DNA of 64,000 nucleotides from Polyodon spathula (Eukaryota; Chordata; Actinopteri; Acipenseriformes; Polyodontidae), in contig NC_054539.1 of NCBI RefSeq assembly GCF_017654505.1, positions 65,118,256 through 65,182,255 of the forward strand. The letters are read 5' to 3'. The notes beneath the pieces are model-generated. The model made no database searches and had not been told where the DNA came from. It saw only the letters and a program-made list of their open reading frames with translations. Below, piece by piece: positions 1 through 64,000 of the stretch (position 1 is the stretch's first letter; the number at the start of each line of letters is the position of its first letter). The translations under genes and the position numbers were made by a program.

Positions 1-51979
<51,979 letters not shown>

Positions 51980-52689
51980 CTGTAACAACAAAAAGAAAAA
52001 ACCCATATTGAATACAACGTTTATAACTTCTCCAGCTGCTTGGTGAACTAAAACAGCGACACCTATTTCAGTTATCTTAAAACAGTCTTTACAAAGTACA
52101 TTCAAATAGCCTTCATTGAAGCATTTCAACGGTTTCTTAATTAAAGAAGTCATGTATGGTGAAGTCTACTGAATCTTCCTATGGGCTATAATCTCAGTTT
52201 AAATTTTTTTTTTGCTGTTCATTTTAGTACAGTACTGATTTCATTTATTAATTTGACCGTTCCTTTGTAATTTGTAGTAGTGTGCATTTGATAATGAGGA
52301 CAAACATGTTTTAAGTAACCGCCATAGCACCTAACCAAATTGAGAAAGTAAACCCAGTCAGAGCCCAGAGGTGCCACGGTGCCAACTGACACTATGCAGG
52401 ACAGTGACACACAGAGGCTCATCAGACAATTGCAGCAAGAAAACAATTAATGCTGCAGTTTTAAAAAAATGCATAGAATTGATTAAGAACTGTAGTACAG
52501 TATGCAACAGTTCTGACTGTATGTATTTTTTTCAGCTTATCAAAAACATGAAAAAAGATTGAACAGCATTGCTGGGTATTATTTGACATCACTGGGTAGC
52601 TTGGGCTGAGGACGCTCAATAGTTATGAATATTGAGCAAGAGTTTCTACACCAGCTTTTGTTTTTACTGAAATAGCATAATATGTACCC

Positions 52690-53015
52690 TGGTTTCGACG
52701 TAAGCGTAACCAAATAAAGACTTCTGCCACGTCCCCTATAATCCTTGTTTGTTCTAGGCTAAATAGATTCAGTTCTTTCAGCCTTCACACCTCCTTCCTT
52801 TTAGCCCTGGGATTAGTCTGGCTGCTCTTCATTGCACTTTCTCCCGGACACAATGTCCTTTTGTTACCGTGGTGACCAAAACTGGACATTGTACCCTAAG
52901 TGCGTTCTCATCAGTGCTTTATGCAACCTCCACATAACTTCCTTGGTTTTGTACTCTTCACATTTGGTTGATAACCTAGCATTGTTTTCCTTTTTGGTTG
53001 CTTCCTGCCTTCCAT
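52690..53015 (-). mobile_element. L2/CR1-like LINE RT fragment, minus strand
   Basis: The reverse strand gives, with frameshifts, YVQFWSP-like, TKGHCVREKVQ and an ERVQ-RAARLI-like run. It matches the segment HLEYCVQFWSPRYKKDIAAL found intact at about 56380, and so is the same family in the opposite orientation. The plus-strand ORF here is its shadow. Confidence 0.6.
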
Positions 53016-54070
53016 TTTGTTTGTTTGTTCTTAATTTATACTCACCGTAATTGGTGTTATAGCATTTCTCTATTTGCAGAAAACTGAAATGTTTCCATTA
53101 AAAAGCACTATAATTAGATTAGTGCAATGTTTTATATGTATTGTATGCAGTACTGACTCTGCTCCCTTTGCAATGTTCTTTTTTTTTTACCATCTGGTCA
53201 CATGCAAACCTTCAGATTCATTCATCATCTTCATGGAAAATCAAACACTCATGTAAAATAGCTGTTGAACTGTATGTGGATGTTCTTAATTCTTGCTTCA
53301 GGGCACACTATATCACAGAGAATAGTATTGCATTAGACCCAGCAGAGCCATTCTAACACATTCCTAAGAGTGATATGATATGATATGACCTGGATCTGCT
53401 TACAGTACTAAAAGCGTTGTTGTGTGTGAAAAGAGCAAAGGCCTTTAAAGAAAAAAAAAAATAACCTAGATTTTTTCAGCATGTAAATTTAAAATATTGC
53501 CAAATAAAAAAGTGAATGGTTTCTTAAATTGAAACCCAGCTGGTTTAGGTATATCCCAATCACCTAAAACATTATGAACAGGACCCCTCCTCTAGGGCTT
53601 TATTACCTGATGATATGATTCCCCCAGTTTTGTTAAGCATAGTTCCCATGCCAAATAAAGGTTTTTTTTGGCTAGCTACAGTTTATTTGGTTTATCCCAT
53701 TACAAACTGTACTACATTATTCATGCACAAATATTACTTTTTGTAACTATACTATGATAAATACACAAACTGCAAAGTATTTGTTTTTAGTTCAGAACAA
53801 TGTTGTATCCAAATTCCAAGCTACAGTACTTTATATTTTGGGACTCATTATACACTCTCAGCAAAAATAGTTCCTATGCGTTCTATGTAGAGATATATGG
53901 TTCCTTTGGTCTTTTAGTAGTAGTTGTGTTTAGGTTCTATAGAAGCACTCTGGATCCATATATATATAGACCACCCAGGAACCCTCTTTTTGTAGCCAGA
54001 TGCAGCAAGAATTCTATCTGTTATAGGATGACAACAACAAAGTACATGTTTTATATAAACACTGATTAAG
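53016..54070 (-). other. Intronic stretch without recognised element
   Basis: No gene or known repeat recognised. 51980-52689 is also empty. Confidence 0.45.
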
Positions 54071-54470
54071 TGTCCTGTCGCTGGCTTTTTAGACACGGAT
54101 ATACCTGCAGGAAGAGTAGGACGTTCCTTGTAAGGCGAACCGGCCAGCCATTTAGAGAATATTATCCAGGGTTGGCTGGCTACAGCTCTGTAACAGGCTG
54201 GTGTTCCTAGTCTGAATCAGCAGGTTCAATACAAACAGTCTTGGACGGAGAAAAGGGGAAACAGCTCCACAGTCAGATATGTTGCTTGGGGTCTTACCAC
54301 TGCTGGTATTCCTGCTGGTGAGTAACAGCTCAGTAGTGGCACCTGGTAGTACAGCCAACTCCTGCAGTTGTGCATATATTGCTGAGAAATAAATCTGCTC
54401 GCCTGTGTGGCGTTTGTAACTGCATGAACCACCTCTCTCTTTTATTAGCAGACCACCCACCCCTTTTACA
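54071..54470 (+). mobile_element. LTR-like block
   Basis: It begins TGTCCTGTCGC and ends TTTTACA, with an AATAAA at about 54386 followed by TCTGCTCGCCTGTGTGGCG. No target-site duplication was found and no internal sequence adjoins. It is suggestive of a solo LTR only. Confidence 0.3.
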
Positions 54471-55924
54471 GACACAATTTCTTTTTAATATGAAAAAGAA
54501 TGATGCTTTGAACAGTGTGCTTTGCTGTTGCATCATAAGATTGCACTTTGTATTTGGCAATTAACTCTGGACAAAAGGACAAATACAAGCACTTTCAACT
54601 TGGCTTCAGCAGTCCCTAACACCAAGGTATTAATCCAGGCAGGTCAATGTCTCAGTCCTGTCAAGATAACAAACAAAGCAAGCAGCTAGCTATTTTTCGG
54701 GCTATAACAGCCAGCTACATAGTTTCCAAACACATAAAAAATGTAGTCTGACTGAATGGTGGTCAATACAGCCAACCCTAAACTAAAGCCAAGACTGTAG
54801 TCACCCCCCCTCCCCCCCCATAGAGAGGCTTTCATTCCTGTAACAGTTGGCACTTCCAGACAATAACATCTTTTAAAACAGATTTTGTTAGTCCAAATAT
54901 TTGTTCTTTAACTCCAAAGATGAAAGCTTGGGGAATCTTGTTTGTTTTCGCAAGTGTGAGAGAGCTGCTTGTGCAGTGAATGTCAACTTTGGAATTTCCT
55001 TAATACTGTACAGTACATGCACTTTTGGACTGACACATGCAAGCAACCCGATCCTCAGACACAGCAACTATATAATTTCTACCAAAACGTAATAGTTAAT
55101 TAATCTAAAGAGTTTTCTAAATACTGCACTGAACAGTAAGGTGCAAGTAAAAAATTCTATATTAGCCATGTTTGTGTCATGTTCTATATAAACACTTGGT
55201 TTTAGATTGCTTTTCTATGGCACTGCAGTTTTTATAATAGAAAATAAATGAAAGCACCACCAGCCTCCTCTAAGCCATCTATGCATGCAACCCCCTTATC
55301 TCTATGTTTATTAGATTCAGTGGCCTGGGAGTTGCATTATAAGATGACAATGATATAACCTGACTGACAATGTTGAGCTGTGCATGTTTTGAACAATCAA
55401 ATTGGCCCCTTACACCTTTTCTGCAGAGTGGAAGGAATATTGCATTCTCTGAGACACCCACACTATAAATTAAATTAAATCTGTTTCAAAATATAACAGT
55501 GTGACTAATGTAGTCCATGCAATAGGTATCGCATCTTAATCCTCATTTGCTTCAAGTACTTGAATATTTATACAGCCATGTTGTTTTTCAAATAAAGGAG
55601 TTCATGCTTGGTCCAGTACTGAATAAATTGCTTCACTCAGAAGGTCAAAGATCTGAAAAGCACGAAATGGAAAGAGATAGAAGAACCAAGAATACATTTA
55701 CATGTACATTTCATGTAACTCCAAACAAACCGAACCGCACTTCACTCCGCATCAAACGGTCAAATGAACTAGGTGTGAAAGCACCCTAAGAGCAGCAATA
55801 CCTTCAAGTAAACTCCCTGAGATTTTACATGGGCACTTCATGTCCATTTAAAACTTGTTTTGAATACATAAATAATAAATATTTTTAGAGAAGAATACTG
55901 TTCAAGTTATGTATTTCTTTTTTA
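54471..55924 (-). other. Intronic stretch without recognised element
   Basis: Nothing assigned. Confidence 0.45.
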
Positions 55925-56885
55925 CTGATGCTCGGCCCCCAGTATTAGGTCCTCTGCTATTCCTAATCTACATTAATGACATAGATTCTGGTATAGTAAG
56001 CAAACTTGTTAAATTTGCAGATGATACAAAAATAGGAGGAGTGGCAAACACTGTGCAGCAGCAAAGGTCATCAAAATGATCTAGACAAGATTCAGAACTG
56101 GGCAGACACATGGCAAATGACATTTAATAGAGAAACATGTAAGGTACTGCACGGAGGCAATAAAAATGTGCATTATAAATATCATATGGGAGATACTGAA
56201 ATTGAAGAAGGAATTATGAAAAAGACCTAGGAGTTTATGTTGACTCAGAAGTGTCTTCATCTAGACAATGTGGCAAAGCTATAAAAAAGGCCAACAAGAT
56301 GTTGATATTTGTGAAAAGTGTTGAATTTAAATCAAGGGAAGTAATGTTAAAACTGTACAATGCATTAATAAGACCTCATCTAGAATATTGTGTTCAGTTC
56401 TGGTCACCTCGCTACAAAAAGGATATTGCTGCTCTAGAAAGAGTGCAAAGAAGAACAACCAGAATTATTTCAGGCTTAAAAAGGCATGTCATAAGCAGAC
56501 AGGCAAAAAAAATTTAATCTATTCATTCTTGAACAAAGACTACGCGGCGACCTGATTCAAACATTCAAAATTCTAAAAGGTACTGACAATGTCGACCCAG
56601 GGGATTTTTTCGACCTGAAAAAAAAGAAACAAAAAGGACCAGGGGTCACAAATGGAGATTAGACAAAGGGGCATTCAGAACAGAAAATAGGAGGCACTTC
56701 TTTTACACAGAGAATTGTGAGGGTCTGAAACCAACTCCCCAGTAATATTGTTGAAGCTGACACCCTGGGATCCTTCTAGAAACTGTGTGATGAAATTCTG
56801 GGATCAATAAGCTACTAACGACTAAACGAGCAAGATGGGCCAAATGGCCTCCTCTCGTTTGTAAACTTTCTTATATTCTTATTTG
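55925..56885 (+). mobile_element. L2/CR1-like LINE, 3' part with RT catalytic motif
   Basis: Plus strand: PPVLGPLLFLIYINDIDSGI and VSKLVKFADDTKIGG, containing the RT active-site FADD. Then NWADTWQMTFNREKCKVLHG-like segments across a frameshift, GKAIKKANKMLIFVKSVEFK, LYNALIRPHLEYCVQFWSPR, YKKDIAALERVQRRTTRIIS, RGDLIQTFKILKGTDNVDP-like, and the tail CAAATGGCCTCCTCTCGTTT. The N-terminal endonuclease is absent (5' truncation). At least three frame breaks make it inactive. Confidence 0.85.
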
Positions 56886-57734
56886 CTTTTACACTATTTT
56901 ATAAATAATTTCAATGTTTCATTTAAGGTAATGCCAAATTAGCATTTTCTGCACTTGCCAGTATGACTGGCAAAACGGTATGTCACTGAAGTTAAACATT
57001 TGTAGATGGGTTATGAGAATGTGGGAGTTACAGCAGGTTTTAAACAAAAATGTTTTTTTCTTAAACACTTTTCAAAGGGTATTGGGCCACCATAGGCAGT
57101 GATTATCAGATGTGATCAGCTTGCAAGGCATTTTTAAATTCTTCTGTATTGATACATGACTATGAAATATCAGTACTGTGTAAAGACTCGCATCCTGAAG
57201 TACATGCCAGCTGTGGCATCCATTAGCCCTCTTTTAAACCTGTCACATTCGCTGCCTTCTCTCCTGGGCTTAAACTGACTTCCAACATACATGATCAGTG
57301 AACACATTTCTATGTATTTATTTGGCATTTTTGATGATTGATGAAATGCTAAAATAAATGCAAGTAACATGACAGTTACTTAACAAATCTATTAAAGTAA
57401 AATGAGAGTTAAAAAAAAGGAATGCAGACTAAGGAAAAGGGGTGTGTGCGTGTGGGGGGGGGCAGTTTACTCCAGATATGTAATTACGTATGTGTGATTC
57501 ACTTTTTGTAAGTTGTTGTATATGTATCACTGCAGCCCCATTATAGGAAAACAGCCTCAGAGGTGGTTCTGCTGTATGCACCACTGTATTCTCTGAACTG
57601 TGTGTGGGTGTTGGGGCAACAGATTACATTTTGTTTTTACCATAAATTTTACAGGAAGGATTACCGTAATATGAAGTATTATGATACAGTTTGTTATTAC
57701 ATTATTGGCAACCCACCTTTTTTTACCATAAAAA

Positions 57735-57797
57735 TAACAGTTTTTGTTTTACAGTCTATAGCACCTTTCATCACAAGGATCCCAAAGTGCTTCACAC
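57735..57797 (-). repeat. LINE/SINE 3' terminus motif
   Basis: On the minus strand GTGAAGCACTTTGGGATCCT then TGTGATGAAAGGTGCTATAG. It is the conserved 3' terminal motif widespread in fish LINE/SINE families. No upstream coding part was recognised. Confidence 0.5.
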
Positions 57798-58599
57798 AAA
57801 CACAAAATTAATAAACCATTACATTAAAAACAGTAATACAGAATTAGACAAAACAAATCTAAAAAGAGATACAAAATTTGGTTTTAATTGTATATCATTT
57901 TAGTTTGTAGAAATAAAACAATTACGAGTCTAAAACAAAAACAATTAGAAAATTAGAAACAAAAAAGGTTTTGATTGCAAAATAGGTAAACTAATATAGA
58001 AAAGAGCACTCCATAATTTAGGAGCTTTAAATAAAAGGCCCTTCCTCCAGTATTAATTTTATTAACCCAAGGATTAACCAGCAGCCCCACATCCTGCGAT
58101 CGAAGCATTGTCAGATGCTGAAAGATTTTGCTTATGTTTTTAAGATTCCATATCTGAAAACATGGCTACTGCCCCCAGTAAGCTGCCAGCTAATGGTCTA
58201 ATAAAAGCAGAGTGACAGCAATCTTTCTTTTAATTGCCCAGGGTCTTGTTAAACCACAGTGAAGCAGCACAACACAGTTTAATAGCTAAGGTGGATTTAA
58301 AATTCTCCCCAGACATTTGTGTTTTCGGTGTTAGTGATTACATGTAGCAAGAGCCTGGACAACTAATCCCAGAGTTTAGAAACACATTTGGGAATGAAAA
58401 CACTGACCATTTAAAAAGATGTAGTAACACTCATCTACTATATAGCTACAGCTCGTCTACCCAGCCTGCCTTGAAATAATAAAAGGAACAGCAATTCTGT
58501 ACCCAATATTAGTCATTTAGAAACTAAGCTCCAATTTTCGAATGATTCTTTCAGCTGCATTTCTTTACTATTGGCCTTGGTCTCAGTTCAGTTCCTCCT
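57798..58599 (-). other. Intronic stretch without recognised element
   Basis: No coding sequence. It may include the untranslated body of the element ending at 57735. Confidence 0.4.
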
Positions 58600-59850
58600 A
58601 CATGGCACAAGGCAGCCCCAGCTCAACAGAGGAAGCAGGTAGTCAATGAGGTGCAAAGCTGATGAAGAGGATAAGGTGTGTAAAGGCTGTTTCCCAGGAC
58701 AAGCAGGGAGAATGAACGAGATGGGAGAGTGTGGAACAATGCAAGACCAGCTGACGAGATCTTTGGGCAATTGAACAGAGCAGGATCAGTTTCCTTATCA
58801 GTTCAACATATGATGTTCTTGCAACACCACAGAACCTTAATATATTGGTAGAAGAGGATCTGTGGTGTCCTTTGTGTTCATCACCAGCATCATTAAAACA
58901 CAGTTTGACAGGATGTAAAATGGGTCTTAGCCAAGGACGGCTTACTTGGCATCATATCCAGGTGCTGCGATGTTTGGCCTAAGCATTGGAAGACAAATTC
59001 CAGCATTATATGACACACGAAGAACAATATTTCTCCATCCAAGGGAGCAACCACCAAGAAAAGGTATTAAAACCAAAACTTGTTTAGGACAACTGGAACT
59101 GTTGTGCAATGGCTAATTTTCCCACCTGAGATTGCCACCACTAACCTTCGACCTGATATTGTCTTGTGGTCTGGATCTGCACGCTTTGTTCACCTGGTAG
59201 AGTTAACAGTGTCATGGGATGATGCTGTGGATGAGACGTATGAAACGAAGAAACCTCGGTACGCTCAATTAGCTGCTGAAGTGGAAAAGTGAGGATGGAG
59301 AGTCCAGGTTTACCCAGTGGAAGTGGGCTGTCGAGGATTTGTGGAACACTCCACAACCCGGTTTCTCAGAGACATCTGATTCAGTGGTTAAGAGTTGCGA
59401 CACATAGTGAAGAACCTACCAGAAGAAGCAACTGGCTCTGGTTGAGACAAAAAGATTCTGGTTGGGGACCTCAAGCACAGTAGAAAGAAAGCAACGGCGA
59501 CGGAAAGGAAGGCAAATAAGCTGAGCTTAGCCGAGTGGGGGCGGAGGAGGGTGATGCTGGGACACCAGAAAAACTGTCAATGAAACACCAAGGATGGAAG
59601 GTACCCACTTGAAGACCTCAGAGAAGTACAATACTCAGCTCAGTCCAGACGGCTGTCATGCTGACGCGCTAGGGAGGCCACACTGTGGTTGATCCCTGGA
59701 GCCAGCATTGCAGCCATTGTGTATGTTGATGCACCAGGGAGGCAAAATAAGATACACTTCAGTCATCAACACCAGGCAGAAGGATATCTACATCAGATGG
59801 AAGGAAACGCAGATGGATCACGTTAGTTTACAGTAAAAGAAGCTATGTCT
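58600..59850 (+). mobile_element. RLE-type non-LTR retrotransposon (R2/NeSL/Hero-like group), 3' end
   Basis: These LINEs carry a restriction-like endonuclease after the RT. The plus strand reads (with stops) CVKAVSQDKQGE, RISFLISSTYDVLATPQNLN, a CX2CX7HX4C finger (WCPLCSSPASLKHSLTGC, about 58860-58915) and WHHIQVLRCLA. A PD-D/E-type nuclease core follows at 59108-59290: FPPEIATTNLRPDIVLWSGS, then ARFVHLVELTVSWDDAVDET, then YETKKPRYAQLAAEVEK. After a TGA it continues GWRVQVYPVEVGCRGFVEHS and TTRFLRDI, then a 3' UTR. The nuclease motif residues RPD and E of ELTV are present. The RT itself is truncated away. Confidence 0.75.
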
Positions 59851-60507
59851 TAGTTGGTGCTTATCTTGGTAAGAACCGAGTCCAAAAGCAGCATGAAGTT
59901 TTAACACCTACTCTCATGTAATGGAAATCTTAAGACAAACTGGCTAACACAGTAGCATGTCAAATGAAAATAAAAATCATATTAAATCTATGTAATGTTT
60001 AAGACCACAGCACCTTTACTTGGATTAATTAGCTTTGATCCTAAAAAATCTTAATTGCACGTTATTTTTGATTAGCTGCTAATCATTTCTTTACTGAATA
60101 TGAATTGTAGTCCATAATAGATCTTGTGTTCTTTAAGAACTTGAAATCATTTTATTATAAAGACACAAATTGATGTTACGAACTGTTGCCTGCTGTCCTC
60201 CAAGGCAAATAAGATCCTGCATCTCAATCTAATGAGTGAGTTTTAGACAATCCAAAAATGTTACCGTTATTAAAAATCTATGAAAGATTAAACTGCATTT
60301 ACATTTGTCCGGGTGCCTGGGTTTGCTAGTTCTCTACTAAATACAAATAGAGTGTTAACTGTGTAATAATGCACGTATACATACGGCAAATAATCACTTG
60401 TAGACATGCATGCTTGAGCCACAATAAAAATACTGTAGCTTGTGTTGAATGTACAAATACTGTAGCATATTGTGTTGATTTTAACCCCATATGTTCCTAG
60501 ACACAGG

Positions 60508-60848
60508 ATGCCAGGTTACTTACTATTTCCAAAATTCAGAAAAAGACACAGGTGCTAAAGCATTCAGCTATAAAGCCCCTAAATTATTAAATGACCTGCC
60601 TAGCCCTGTAAAGAAAGCTCCCCACTGTTGCTGCCTTTAAAACTTGATTAAAACCACATTTTTAAAATCTAGATTATATATTTTAAAATGTTTTCTTACT
60701 CTTTCTTGCTTGTTTTACTGTTTTGTTTTTATTCTATTCAATTGTGCTGCTTATTGTTACTTTTTGTAATATTTATTAATGCTTACATCCTTGTTTGCGG
60801 CGATCTATCGTGAAAGGAGCTATATATTAAAAAAAAAAAGATTGATGG
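60508..60848 (+). mobile_element. LINE 3' end, plus strand
   Basis: Frame fragments YNKAPKLLNDLP-like (AFSYKAPKLLNDLPSPVKKA across a shift), APTVAAFKT-like and LKTTFLK-like precede a T-rich UTR. The terminus GTGAAAGGAGCTATATATTA is followed by poly(A) and ATTGAT. It is decayed and 5'-truncated. Confidence 0.55.
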
Positions 60849-61500
60849 ATTAGCCTATATTTGTTAATGGTGCTATTTCAGGTTTAAATAGCAGCAAATA
60901 GGACCAAAGCAGTCCCAAGAAGAAAGCTAGCAGACCATACAAAGGTATTTCAGTGCATCAGGCCGGTACACTTCTGTGCAGTTTGTTTCATTTTTAGCAG
61001 GGGATAGAATCCAGTATGGGTTAGCAGGAGTTTTTCAATGTCTATAAGACTGCAATTTACTGTATTTTGATTTGACTGTTTCACCCAAAGTGATAGGACT
61101 TCCTACAGTGGATTCTCTTTTAACCTAGTCTTGTTTCTGAGTAAAACATTTACTACAAAAATAAAAAAAAAGCTTCTGTAAAGCTACAGACAAAACAGGA
61201 TGTTTCTTAAGTACTGCCATTAACTGCCAACAACAGAAAGGGACCACATTGTGAAAAACCACCAAGGTATAGTGTATATACAGTAAGTCATGTCCCCATT
61301 AGAGCTACACATAATTTGGCCGGAAATGGCATTTTACACTCAGAATGTCACAACACAGTTCAGCTGCTCATCAGAATTCCAAAGAAAAAATGGAGCCCAT
61401 AAACTTCCACAAGGGTTCAAATAACTCTCAAAACTCAACTCTGTAATGTAACCAGTTTCATTCTGCTTATGAATCAGTTAATTTCCTCCTGTTGACTATG

Positions 61501-61502
<2 letters not shown>

Positions 61503-61549
<47 letters not shown>
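61503..61549. repeat. (AT)n microsatellite
   Basis: About 23 AT units directly left of the 5S-derived sequence. Confidence 0.95.
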
Positions 61550-61551
<2 letters not shown>

Positions 61552-61570
61552 CATATGAGCTTAACACACA

Positions 61571-61644
61571 GCCTACAGCACTCAGTATTCCCAGGTGGTC
61601 TCCCATCCAAGTACTAACCAAGCCCAACATTGCTTTGCTTAAGC
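61571..61644 (-). pseudogene. 5S rRNA-derived fragment (3' part; SINE3-type or pseudogene)
   Basis: The minus strand reads GGTTAGTACTTGGATGGGAG then ACCACCTGGGAATACTGAGT and GCTGTAGGC, matching the last ~74 nt of vertebrate 5S rRNA including box C. Only a few substitutions differ (for example TTGGGCTTGG for TCGGGCCTGG). The 5' part of 5S is missing. The flanks (GAAGAGCTCTTTGCCATC) are not 5S, so it is a SINE head or retrocopy, not a functional gene. Confidence 0.85.
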
Positions 61645-62289
61645 ATTGCATGGTAAGTTCAATTTGAAGAGCTCTTTGCCATCAGAGACGTCGCCCAAGG
61701 GTCACTACAAGGAAGTAGCTCTTCTTGACCCCCCCTCCTGTTGACTGAACAATGTCAACAGAAGAGATGTTAATTTGAATAGAAAATGTTCCTGTTCACA
61801 TGCAGGCCTGACACAAGAAAGAGTGCAAATAATTCATTATTCAGAAAACCACTTATTGTACAGGGACTGTAGGAATTCAAGCATTTCTAAATTATATCTT
61901 GGCTAACCACACAGCAGATACTCAAAAATGTATATCTTGAAAATTAATAATCTGATCCTTTATCACTTTGACCAATAAAAACGGGTCAAGTGGAATACTA
62001 AATAAAAAAAAAAATAAAAAAAAAAGACCTTTGTGTTATTCTTCTCAAGAGGAAAGATAATTTCATTTTGTTACAATACGTACATGTGCAAAGCAACACA
62101 TTATGCTTTTAAATCACTGAACTGCCTTCAAATATACAAGTTAAAAAAATAAAACAACCCTGTGTTTAATTTCTTCACAGCTGTAGGGCTTTTGTCCAAA
62201 AATTCCTGAAATTAATGATTTGTTAACCATTTAAACCTTGTGTACATAAAAAAAAAGTTACATTGCAGTTACACCTCCACAAACGCACA

Positions 62290-62398
62290 CATTATTATTA
62301 TTATTATCATTAATATTATATTAATTATTATTATTATTGGTTATTATTATTATTATTGGTTTATTTAGCAGATGCCTTTATCCAAGGCGACTTAAACA
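62290..62398 (+). repeat. (ATT)n microsatellite followed by a fish-wide repeat motif
   Basis: ATT/ATTATT runs (62290-62354) are followed by GGTTTATTTAGCAGATGCCT then TTATCCAAGGCGACTTAAAC, a short motif found at the end of dispersed elements in many fish genomes. Confidence 0.65.
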
Positions 62399-63922
62399 GA
62401 CACATGTAATATTGCAGTTAGTTGTTACTGTTATATTCTACCGCCAGATAAAAGTAGCTTTGATTTGGTATTAAACATGTTTAACAGATAAGATGCTAAG
62501 TGGTGCTGTGATTTTGTTTAGATTTATGGACTGAGCACAATACAGTTTCAGGGTTGAATAGCAAGGGGTGTAAGATACTATTGGTGTTAGATGTTGATAA
62601 GGATCTTCAAAAGGTTTAAAAAGACAGCATTGCAACGATGCAACCTCATTCCACTTATACATTTCCCCAAACCCTACCAGGCCAAATTAATATAATGGGT
62701 TATGCAATGGAAACACTGGTGTAGTGGGATGTAAACAAGTGTGTGAACTCCAGTTTGGTGCTCCAGGCCAGACAGCGGCATGGTAGGAACCTGGGTCAGA
62801 CCATGGTTTACGTTTTTTTAACTGGGTTTTCATGACACTTTTTAAAAACATTGTCTGACTATACACTTGTCATCCATTCAGCGCCTTCCCATTAATTACC
62901 AAACCAAAGAATTAACATTGCACTGAGTCACACACAGTATTATCTACGGTAAAATGAAGAGAAACGTAGCAAGCACACATGTTTGCAGTTAATCAAAAAG
63001 TCTGTACTACTATATACTCTAACTTGTCCAAGATACTAAAGGCATTTTTTTTTTTTTTTACTTTACATAGTATTGTAAAGATTATGCCGTCTCTACAAGT
63101 TTTAAGACAGCAAGGTCAATTGTGTTGTAGGAATTTATGTTTTATGTACTAAAAAATTGACACATTTCCATTTATTTTTTATTAAAAAGTTCCCTTGATC
63201 CCGTTTAATTTTGCAACGGTATCTGTCTAGCTTTTCTTTGGGTTTACCAACATACAGTCAGCATTAATAACAAAAGATTTGCAAACGCCATCTTCTCATC
63301 ATAATCAGTGGACGGGCACTGGATGTCTTAAAACACACTTGATTGGCTATTGCTAGTTACCTATTTACTTCTCTTAACCAATAGGATTTCCCTGCCGTCC
63401 AAACTGATGAGTGTTGTGCATGTGATTTTATGAAGTGAGTGAACAGCAACATAAGACACATCGCTGGTCACAGCAAAAGTATAGGTCTTGTCTGTCCTTT
63501 AAAGAGGAGAGGGTAAATACTATATCACCCAAATTAGAAGTAGGTAAATGCCGTTTATCTGTGTATACCCTCGACTACACCACAGATGTGAAATCACACT
63601 ATAGAAACAAGGCATTGGTTTTAATATACTATAATCTAGAACAGCGTGGCAATAAAATGATATGAGACCATGCATTACACAATTAAATTGCATCCAGATG
63701 CACACCTGCTAAATAAAAATACATCTCTGTGAATAAAAACACTCCCCAGGGTAAGCAAATGGCTTGATTGAATATCTCGTTTGTCAGCACCAATGGGTTT
63801 CTCCTTTTAAGTTCTCTGTAATGGTCCTGACCATTGTTACCAGCACAGCCTTGGTGCCAATAGCATCAAATCATAACAGCATCACAGTTACAGCTTACCA
63901 GCAGATTTAAAGCACACTGTAC
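62399..63922 (-). other. Intronic stretch without recognised element
   Basis: Nothing assigned. Two CCAAT-type sequences in opposite orientations (ATTGGCT near 63341, CCAATAGG near 63379) lie within about 45 bp but have no promoter partner. Confidence 0.4.
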
Positions 63923-64000
63923 CTGCTTGTCATCTTCATCAATTGCAAAATCATATGTATTATTGTTTGAGAGTTGTACCAATTGTATTGTCACCCAAGA
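63923..64000 (-). CDS. Possible upstream ferlin exon at the window edge
   Basis: The minus strand reads SWVTIQLVQLSNNTYDFAID then EDDKQ, then the donor CAG|GTACAG. It ends in phase 0, as needed to join TFRWPVASN, and stays open to the window edge. The resemblance to the residues before TFRWP in otoferlin (a VTF start and an acidic end) is slight, and no acceptor is visible. It may be a divergent or alternative exon, or chance. Confidence 0.25.

Noticed and set aside
63341..63386. Opposed CCAAT boxes as a promoter for the upstream OTOF exon
   Set aside because: No initiator, TATA or GC-rich context, and the gene's first exon is not in the window.

Overview
The window is intron-rich, repeat-rich vertebrate DNA. 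It contains one recognisable host gene: the 5' (N-terminal) part of an otoferlin-type ferlin (OTOF), on the minus strand. Eleven exons were read with consensus splice sites. They join in frame into 1287 nt (429 codons) covering most of C2A, the linker, C2B, the FerI region and the start of C2C. The two most N-terminal exons lie at or beyond the right edge, and the remaining C2 domains lie beyond the left edge. Peptide details (for example [15 protein letters not shown] and [20 protein letters not shown]) fit fish otoferlin. Tc1, DIRS/Ngaro, an RLE-type LINE, L2/CR1-like LINEs and a 5S-derived SINE together suggest a ray-finned fish. Very large introns (about 20, 24 and more than 12 kb) make a large-genome, non-teleost lineage such as sturgeon or paddlefish plausible. 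The organism is inference only.

Layout, left to right. 1-6.8 kb: eight clustered OTOF exons with a solo LTR in one intron. 6.8-26.6 kb: a 20-kb intron holding a series of small candidate cassette exons (all multiples of 3, all phase 2 to 2, all open), a decayed Tc1, an L2/CR1 tail, an LTR-like block and a 2.3-kb GC-rich LTR-element fragment flanked by 192-bp perfect direct repeats. 26.6-27.8 kb: two OTOF exons. 27.8-51.9 kb: a 24-kb intron with a tRNA-like SINE, a Tc1 copy with an internal deletion, an inverted pair of an AT-rich repeat family, a Harbinger-type fragment, a DIRS element abutting an Ngaro-like element, and LINE tails. 51.9-52.0 kb: the most 5' firm OTOF exon. 52.0-64.0 kb: intron with L2/CR1 copies, an RLE-type LINE 3' end and a 5S rRNA-derived fragment.

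The most interesting signal is the candidate cassette-exon array in the linker-encoding intron. Six exons, used together, would add 95 codons of alternating acidic and lysine-rich sequence between C2A and C2B. The second is the 192-bp perfect duplication flanking the LTR-like insert. All coordinates come from reading the sequence; no alignment or database search was run.
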